In this document: one piece after another, positions 5,401-9,206 of the stretch
Numbering within the stretch: position 1 is the first letter of the stretch
How the letters are laid out: the number at the start of each line of letters is the position of its first letter
Assembly (NCBI GenBank): GCA_900758165.1
Contig: CAAEQN010000145.1
Coordinates: 1 to 9,206 of the forward strand
From: Clostridia bacterium
GTDB taxonomy: Bacteria; Bacillota; Clostridia; TANB77; CAG-508
Reading direction: 5' to 3'
DNA length: 9,206 nucleotides
Translations under genes and position numbers: made by a program
Notes under the pieces: model-generated
Told to the model about the DNA's origin: nothing
The model's input: only the letters and a program-made list of their open reading frames with translations
Database searches by the model: none

Positions 5401-6774
5401 ATGAATAAAGTTCCAGTGGTAAAAAATGAAAAATATATTGTAGATATTATAGATAATGGATTTTCGGGAGAAGGAATTGCTAAAATTGATGGATTTACAA
5501 TATTTGTACCTGGTAGCATAAAAGGCGAAAAATGTGAAATTTTAATTGTAAAAGTTTTAGCATCTCAAGCGTATGGAAAGCTAATTAATATACTAGAAAA
5601 ATCAGAGGATAGAAAAGAAAGTGATTGCTCTACTTACAAAAGATGTGGGGGATGTTCTTTAAGACACATGAAATATGAAAGCACATTAAAATTAAAGAAA
5701 CAAATAGTTCAAAATTTAGTAAATAAAGGACTAAAGGAAAAAGTCAAAGTACTAGAAACAATAGGAATGAAACAACCATATAATTACAGAAATAAGGCGC
5801 AATATCCTGTAGGATTAAGTTCGGAAGGTAAGCCAGAAGTGGGAGTATTTGCGCAAAGAACACACACAATCATACCAATACAAAAATGTCTAATACAAAC
5901 AGAAATATCACAAGAAATAGCAAAAACAATTATAGAATTTATAAAAGAAAAAGGAATACAAGTTTATAATGAAAAAACGCAAAAAGGTTTATTAAGACAT
6001 ATTGTAATAAAAGTTGGAAAATATACAAATCAGGTTATGTGTATTTTGGTGTTAAATAATTCAAAGTTCGAACAAGAGAAAGAACTTGTAAAGTTACTAT
6101 GCGAAAAATATCCAAATATAAAGACAATAGTAAAAAATATAAACAATAAAAATACTAATGTAATTTTAGGAAAAGAAAATATAAACCTATATGGAGATGG
6201 ATATATAGAAGACAGACTAGGAGAATATACTTTTAAAATATCTCCAATGTCGTTCTATCAAGTAAATCCTGTTCAAGCAGAGATATTGTATACAACAGCA
6301 ATAAATCAAGCAAATTTAGATAAAAATGATGTATTGTTTGATTTATACTGTGGAATAGGAACAATAGGAATTTTTGCATCAAAATATGTAAATAAAGTAT
6401 ATGGAATAGAGATAGTTCCACAAGCAATTGAGGATGCAAAAGAAAATGCAAACATAAATAATGTAAAGAACATTGAGTTTATATGTGGTGATGTGGAAGT
6501 TGCATTTGATGAATTAATAAACAAAGAAAAAATAGTTCCAAATGCGATAATAGTAGACCCACCAAGAAAAGGATTAGACAATAAAACAGTTGAAAACATA
6601 ACAAAAATAAAACCAACAAAACTAGTATACATAAGTTGTAATCCGGCCACTATGGTAAGGGATTTGGCAAAATTAGAAGATATATATAATATAAAGACTA
6701 TACAACCAGTAGATATGTTCCCTTGGACAAATGGAGTAGAAAGTATAACAATACTGGAGTTAAAAACGGAGTAA
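5401..6774 (+). CDS. rlmD: 23S rRNA uracil-C5-methyltransferase, RlmD/RlmCD type
   Basis: This SAM-dependent enzyme would methylate uracil at C5 in 23S rRNA (U1939 in E. coli numbering; in Bacillus the single homologue RlmCD also does U747). ATG 5401 has GAGG five bases before it; the GTG at 5386 is less well placed. In the 457-aa product, residues about 5-65 form a TRAM RNA-binding domain. C76, C82, C85 (CGGC) and C163 are placed to bind a 4Fe-4S cluster. The methyltransferase domain has Q287 in FYQVNP, the SAM loop DLYCGIGTIG (314-323), the catalytic-domain motif VDPPRKG (385-391), nucleophile C413 in SCNPATMVRD, and E447 as the likely general base. All key residues are present and length is normal, so it should be active. 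Whether it modifies one site or two cannot be told here. No strong terminator is visible after it. Confidence 0.95.
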   Translation: MNKVPVVKNEKYIVDIIDNGFSGEGIAKIDGFTIFVPGSIKGEKCEILIVKVLASQAYGKLINILEKSEDRKESDCSTYKRCGGCSLRHMKYESTLKLKKQIVQNLVNKGLKEKVKVLETIGMKQPYNYRNKAQYPVGLSSEGKPEVGVFAQRTHTIIPIQKCLIQTEISQEIAKTIIEFIKEKGIQVYNEKTQKGLLRHIVIKVGKYTNQVMCILVLNNSKFEQEKELVKLLCEKYPNIKTIVKNINNKNTNVILGKENINLYGDGYIEDRLGEYTFKISPMSFYQVNPVQAEILYTTAINQANLDKNDVLFDLYCGIGTIGIFASKYVNKVYGIEIVPQAIEDAKENANINNVKNIEFICGDVEVAFDELINKEKIVPNAIIVDPPRKGLDNKTVENITKIKPTKLVYISCNPATMVRDLAKLEDIYNIKTIQPVDMFPWTNGVESITILELKTE

Positions 6775-6874
6775 AGATGAAATTGAAAGATTTGAAAAAA
6801 TAAACTGTGAGAAATATAATAGAAAGAACATGTTTGAAGACTAGAAATGTAGAAATTCTATTGTATAATTTAAG

Positions 6875-6903
6875 CTGGCATAATTTTTGAAAAATGATAT
6901 AAT
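6875..6903 (+). promoter_or_regulatory. Promoter of maf
   Basis: CTGGCA (6875-6880), a 17-bp spacer and a perfect TATAAT (6898-6903), preceded by TG at 6895-6896, give a strong extended -10 promoter. The transcript would start near 6910, only a few bases before the AGGAGG site at 6914-6919. Confidence 0.72.
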
Positions 6904-6926
6904 GCTAAAAAATAGGAGGAAAAATT

Positions 6927-7499
6927 ATGAAAATTATATTAGCATCAGCTTCACCTAGAAGAAAAGAATTATTAGGATATATAACAAAAAACTTTGAAGT
7001 AGTGGTTAGTAATGAAGATGAAAGTTTCCAAGAAGGTTTAACAATACAAGAGCAGTCTAAAAGAATAGCATACTTGAAAGCAAAAAGTGTATTTGACAAT
7101 ACTACAGGAGACAGAATAGTAATAGGTTCTGACACTTTAGTGTTAAAGAATGGAGAACATTTTGGAAAACCAAAAAGTAAGCAAGAGGCCTTTGAAATGA
7201 TTTCGAGATTGCAGAATGATATTCATGAAGTTATTACAAGTTTGTGTGTAATAATAGAAAAAGATGGAGAACAAAAAGAATATACTGATTATGATATAAC
7301 AAAAGTATATCTATCAGAAATAACTTCATCAGAAATCAAAGAATGGATTGATAGTGGAGAAGCAATGGATAAAGCAGGAGCTTATGCAATTCAAGGAGAG
7401 TTTTCAAAATTTGTTATAAAAATAGATGGAAACTATAATACAGTTGTTGGCTTACCAGTACAAAAATTATATCAAATTATAAAAGACTATTTAGATTAA
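6927..7499 (+). CDS. maf: Maf-family nucleotide pyrophosphatase
   Basis: This 190-aa protein is of the usual Maf length. Maf enzymes hydrolyse dTTP, UTP or modified nucleoside triphosphates to monophosphates and pyrophosphate, clearing unwanted nucleotides in the cytosol. Visible motifs are SASPRRKELL (7-16), the substrate loop; GSDTLV (67-72) with the catalytic aspartate D69; GKP (80-82); H100; and KAGAYAIQG (149-157). One deviation is that the usual G-x-x-H-x-V-x-T-G stretch reads NDIHEVITS here (97-105), so both glycines are changed. The exact substrate class (dTTP/UTP versus 7-methyl-GTP) is not settled by eye. ATG 6927 follows AGGAGG by seven bases. The next gene starts 47 bases downstream with no terminator between, suggesting one transcript. 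Confidence 0.93.
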   Translation: MKIILASASPRRKELLGYITKNFEVVVSNEDESFQEGLTIQEQSKRIAYLKAKSVFDNTTGDRIVIGSDTLVLKNGEHFGKPKSKQEAFEMISRLQNDIHEVITSLCVIIEKDGEQKEYTDYDITKVYLSEITSSEIKEWIDSGEAMDKAGAYAIQGEFSKFVIKIDGNYNTVVGLPVQKLYQIIKDYLD

Positions 7500-7546
7500 G
7501 AAATATAGCAAAGTTTTTGAAATTATTATAATGAAAGGAAGAAAAA

Positions 7547-8392
7547 ATGAAGGTGTTATTTGCAACAACTAATCCGGCAAAGGTAAAAAAATATAAAATA
7601 TTATTTAAAAATATGGAAGAAGATCACGTTAGTGAGAGCTCTGCACAATGCTCTTATTATACGATGTTATCATTTATTCCATTTATAATTTTAGTAATAA
7701 CATTAATACAATATACAGGGGTAAATTCTCAAACTATGTTTTATGCATTATCAAGGATAATACCATCAAGCATGAACGAGATGGTTTTAAGTATAGTACA
7801 AGAAGTGTACTCTAAATCAATAGGAACTATTTCTATTTCAATAATATTTACTATTTGGTCTGCAGGGAGAGGTTTATTTGCGTTAACAAAAGGTTTACAA
7901 AATGTTTACAAAACAAATGAAGAAAAAAGTGCGTCTTATGTGTATTTAAGAGTCAAATCTATTATAGAGACAATTATATTTATAATATTAATATCTGTAG
8001 GATTAACTCTTCTAGTATTTGGAAATAGTTTAAGAGCAATTATTCAAGAAAGATTTGGCGGGCTTAAAAATTATAATACTTTATCACTGATATTAACTCA
8101 ATTTGGATTTGTTTTAGCAACATTTGTAATATTCTTATTATTATATAAATTTATGCCAAAACATAAAGTTACTATAAAAAGTCAAGTATATGGAGCATTG
8201 TTTGGAGCTATTATGTTAAACATAATATCATTTATATTTTCTAATTATTTAAAAATATTCAAAGGATTTTCAATAACTTATGGAAGCTTAACTACATTAA
8301 TGTTAATTATGATGTGGACTTATGCATGCTTTTATACAGTCTTTTTTGGTGCTGAATTAAATAAATTGATAAATAGTTCAAAGAAGTTATAA
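7547..8392 (+). CDS. YihY/BrkB membrane protein with HAM1-like N-terminus
   Basis: Residues about 22-275 of 281 match the YihY/BrkB family (often misnamed ribonuclease BN). Family hallmarks are EDHVSESSAQCSYYTMLSFIPF near the front, TIWSAGRGLFALTKGLQNVY (103-121) and YGSLTTLMLIMMWTY (245-259). About six membrane helices are expected (near 36-56, 92-110, 138-160, 180-202, 212-232, 246-268). The molecular role of this family is not established. The first 18 or so residues (MKVLFATTNPAKVKKYK) do not look like a BrkB start. They match the first strand and the T-x-N-x-x-K nucleotide-binding motif of HAM1/RdgB purine-NTP pyrophosphatases; the rest of that enzyme is missing. ATG 7547 has AAAGGAAG five bases upstream, so translation appears to use the HAM1-type start. 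This is likely a deletion fusion (or assembly join) of ham1 and brkB. The BrkB part seems complete enough to work. Confidence 0.85.
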   Translation: MKVLFATTNPAKVKKYKILFKNMEEDHVSESSAQCSYYTMLSFIPFIILVITLIQYTGVNSQTMFYALSRIIPSSMNEMVLSIVQEVYSKSIGTISISIIFTIWSAGRGLFALTKGLQNVYKTNEEKSASYVYLRVKSIIETIIFIILISVGLTLLVFGNSLRAIIQERFGGLKNYNTLSLILTQFGFVLATFVIFLLLYKFMPKHKVTIKSQVYGALFGAIMLNIISFIFSNYLKIFKGFSITYGSLTTLMLIMMWTYACFYTVFFGAELNKLINSSKKL

Positions 8393-8433
8393 TGACATTT
8401 TTTAGTTTAGAACATTAAAAGATATTAAAGAAT

Positions 8434-8488
8434 AAGAATAAGAGTATTACTATCATATAAATTTGGTAGAAATACTCTTGTTCTTTTA
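8434..8488 (+). terminator. Intrinsic terminator after the BrkB-like gene
   Basis: The long stem pairs 8434-8448 with 8471-8485 (15 bp with one G-U). It continues after an A/A mismatch with CTATC (8450-8454) and GGTAG (8465-8469), around a 10-nt loop. The descending arm ends in TTCTTTTA. It closes the maf-brkB unit 41 bases past the stop codon. This is the main feature of the 356-bp gap from 8393 to 8748; the stretch 8489-8600 is AT-rich with nothing convincing. Confidence 0.82.
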
Positions 8489-8605
8489 TGTATTTTAATT
8501 AAATAAGTAATTTAATAAAAATATGAAAATTGTAAATCACTTAAAGCTCTATATATTGGCAATTTTTAGTTGTTTAAAACATTTTGATTTATTTTTATTA
8601 GTATG

Positions 8606-8634
8606 TTGATTTTTTATTGTTGTTATGCTATAAA
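8606..8634 (+). promoter_or_regulatory. Promoter of second pilin-like gene
   Basis: TTGATT (8606-8611), a 17-bp spacer and TATAAA (8629-8634), with TG at 8626-8627, match the promoter at 108-136 box for box. The sequences remain alignable without large gaps from here to the start codon. Confidence 0.78.
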
Positions 8635-8648
8635 TTTAGTTAAGTAAA

Positions 8649-8717
8649 TTTTATTAAATTACTTATTCAATAAAATTGAAACTAATAATTGAATTATAAA
8701 ACAAAATGTTTTATAAT
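8649..8717 (+). promoter_or_regulatory. 5' leader with two hairpins (second pilin-like gene)
   Basis: Hairpin A (8649-8675) keeps the TTTTATTAAAT arm, but one base of the other arm is changed (T to C), leaving one mismatch. Hairpin B (8693-8717) is a perfect 11-bp stem, ATTATAAAACA with its complement, around AAA. Compared with 196-216, a G-U pair has become A-U, so the hairpin is kept and lengthened. This supports hairpin B as the better conserved structure. AAAGGAG (8734-8740) follows. Confidence 0.5.
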
Positions 8718-8748
8718 AAAAATATAAGAAAACAAAGGAGACGAAGAA

Positions 8749-9206
8749 ATGAAAAAAGAAAAACTAAAAGAACAATTAAATTTTAACACACAAAAGCTAG
8801 CAAGCAACAAAGCAATAACTCTAATAGCTTTGGTTGTAACAATAGTAGTATTGCTAATACTAGCAGGAATAAGCATAAGTCTAGTAGTAGGAAATAATGG
8901 GTTAATAAGAAAATCAAAAGATGCAAAAAAACAATATGAAGAAGCACAAGCAAATGAGCTAGCAATGACAGATGAAGCAGGAGACTTAATAGATGAAACA
9001 GCAACAGGAGTAGCAAAACCAGTAAAAGTTCCAGTAGGAACAAAGACAAGTAAGAATGGAACAATAGACGGAAAAGAAGGAAACGCCAACAATCCAACAA
9101 TACCAAAAAATTATACTCCAATAGATGCAGGAGAAGCAACATGGGGAGATGGAACAAGTAGCCCAACACAAAATGCAGTAGACCACGGACTAGTAATAAA
9201 AGATGA
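8749..9206 (+). CDS. Pilin-like protein, 3' end beyond window
   Basis: The frame is open from ATG 8749, eight bases after AAAGGAG, to the window edge (152 codons seen). Residues 1-60 are identical to the first pilin-like protein at 53 positions, including the whole hydrophobic segment ITLIALVV to LAGISISLV. It has the same non-canonical prepilin-like start with alanine instead of glutamate at mature position 5. After residue 60 the similarity ends. A charged stretch (about 60-75) leads to a Gly/Thr/Asn-rich linker and then IPKNYTPIDAGEATWGDG (118-135) and VDHGLVIKD (144-152). I associate such sequences with large clostridial surface proteins that share this N-terminus. It is probably exported and anchored by the helix. 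The C-terminal domain cannot be seen here. Confidence 0.8.
   Translation, partial: MKKEKLKEQLNFNTQKLASNKAITLIALVVTIVVLLILAGISISLVVGNNGLIRKSKDAKKQYEEAQANELAMTDEAGDLIDETATGVAKPVKVPVGTKTSKNGTIDGKEGNANNPTIPKNYTPIDAGEATWGDGTSSPTQNAVDHGLVIKD

Noticed and set aside
6233..6650. Minus-strand open frames inside the methyltransferase gene
   Set aside because: They overlap the conserved SAM and catalytic motifs of a clearly real gene and have no ribosome binding sites or recognisable domains.
8526..8566. AAAATTG / CAATTTT inverted repeat ending in a T-run
   Set aside because: The 7-bp arms are nearly all A/T with a loop of about 27 nt. In DNA this AT-rich such pairs arise by chance, and a much stronger terminator already lies at 8434-8488.
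8694..9186. Overlapping minus-strand open frames under the second pilin-like gene
   Set aside because: They are hydrophobic, low-complexity translations of the opposite strand of an A-rich coding sequence, with no start signals. Plus-strand coding with leader and ribosome binding site explains the region.
1..9206. CRISPR array, tRNA or rRNA gene
   Set aside because: No regularly spaced short repeats, no tRNA cloverleaf with TTCGANNC-type arm and no conserved rRNA sequence were seen on either strand.

Overview
The window is AT-rich (roughly 30% G+C by eye). Its genes have strong AGGAGG-type ribosome binding sites, extended -10 promoters, the standard code and UAA/UAG stops. This suggests a low-GC Firmicute of the Clostridia type, probably an uncultured gut lineage. 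I infer that from gene families and signals, not from a marker gene.

Layout, left to right. (1) A pilin-like surface or secreted protein gene (250-1527) has its own promoter, a leader of about 107 nt with two hairpins, and a terminator. (2) A divergent pair follows: a large regulator with two helix-turn-helix modules on the minus strand (1658-3385) and a membrane-anchored protein with a possible PsbP-like domain on the plus strand (3538-4659). They share a 152-bp control region carrying an inverted repeat. (3) Directly behind the anchored protein lies a broken copy of the 3' part of the pilin-like gene (4677-5021), with an internal 293-nt deletion and the same terminator hairpin. (4) A housekeeping block follows: a 54-aa charged protein plus an RlmD/RlmCD-type 23S rRNA uracil methyltransferase (5217-6774), then a Maf nucleotide pyrophosphatase (6927-7499), then a YihY/BrkB-type membrane protein whose first residues look like the start of a HAM1/RdgB pyrophosphatase (7547-8392). 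(5) After a strong terminator, a second pilin-like gene (8749 to the window end, incomplete) begins. Its promoter, leader and first 60 residues closely match those of the first gene, and the rest is unrelated.

The main theme is a small modular family of pilin-like genes. The front end (promoter, leader hairpins, hydrophobic N-terminus) is conserved, the back end is variable, and one promoterless 3' fragment remains. A 93-bp near-perfect direct repeat shared by the complete gene (1243-1335) and the fragment (4728-4820) is in the same reading frame in both. Recombination there would remove the regulator and anchored-protein pair and give the pilin-like protein a different C-terminus. Whether this happens cannot be told from one sequence. 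The second oddity is the HAM1-BrkB chimera just after maf, which looks like a deletion scar joining two genes.
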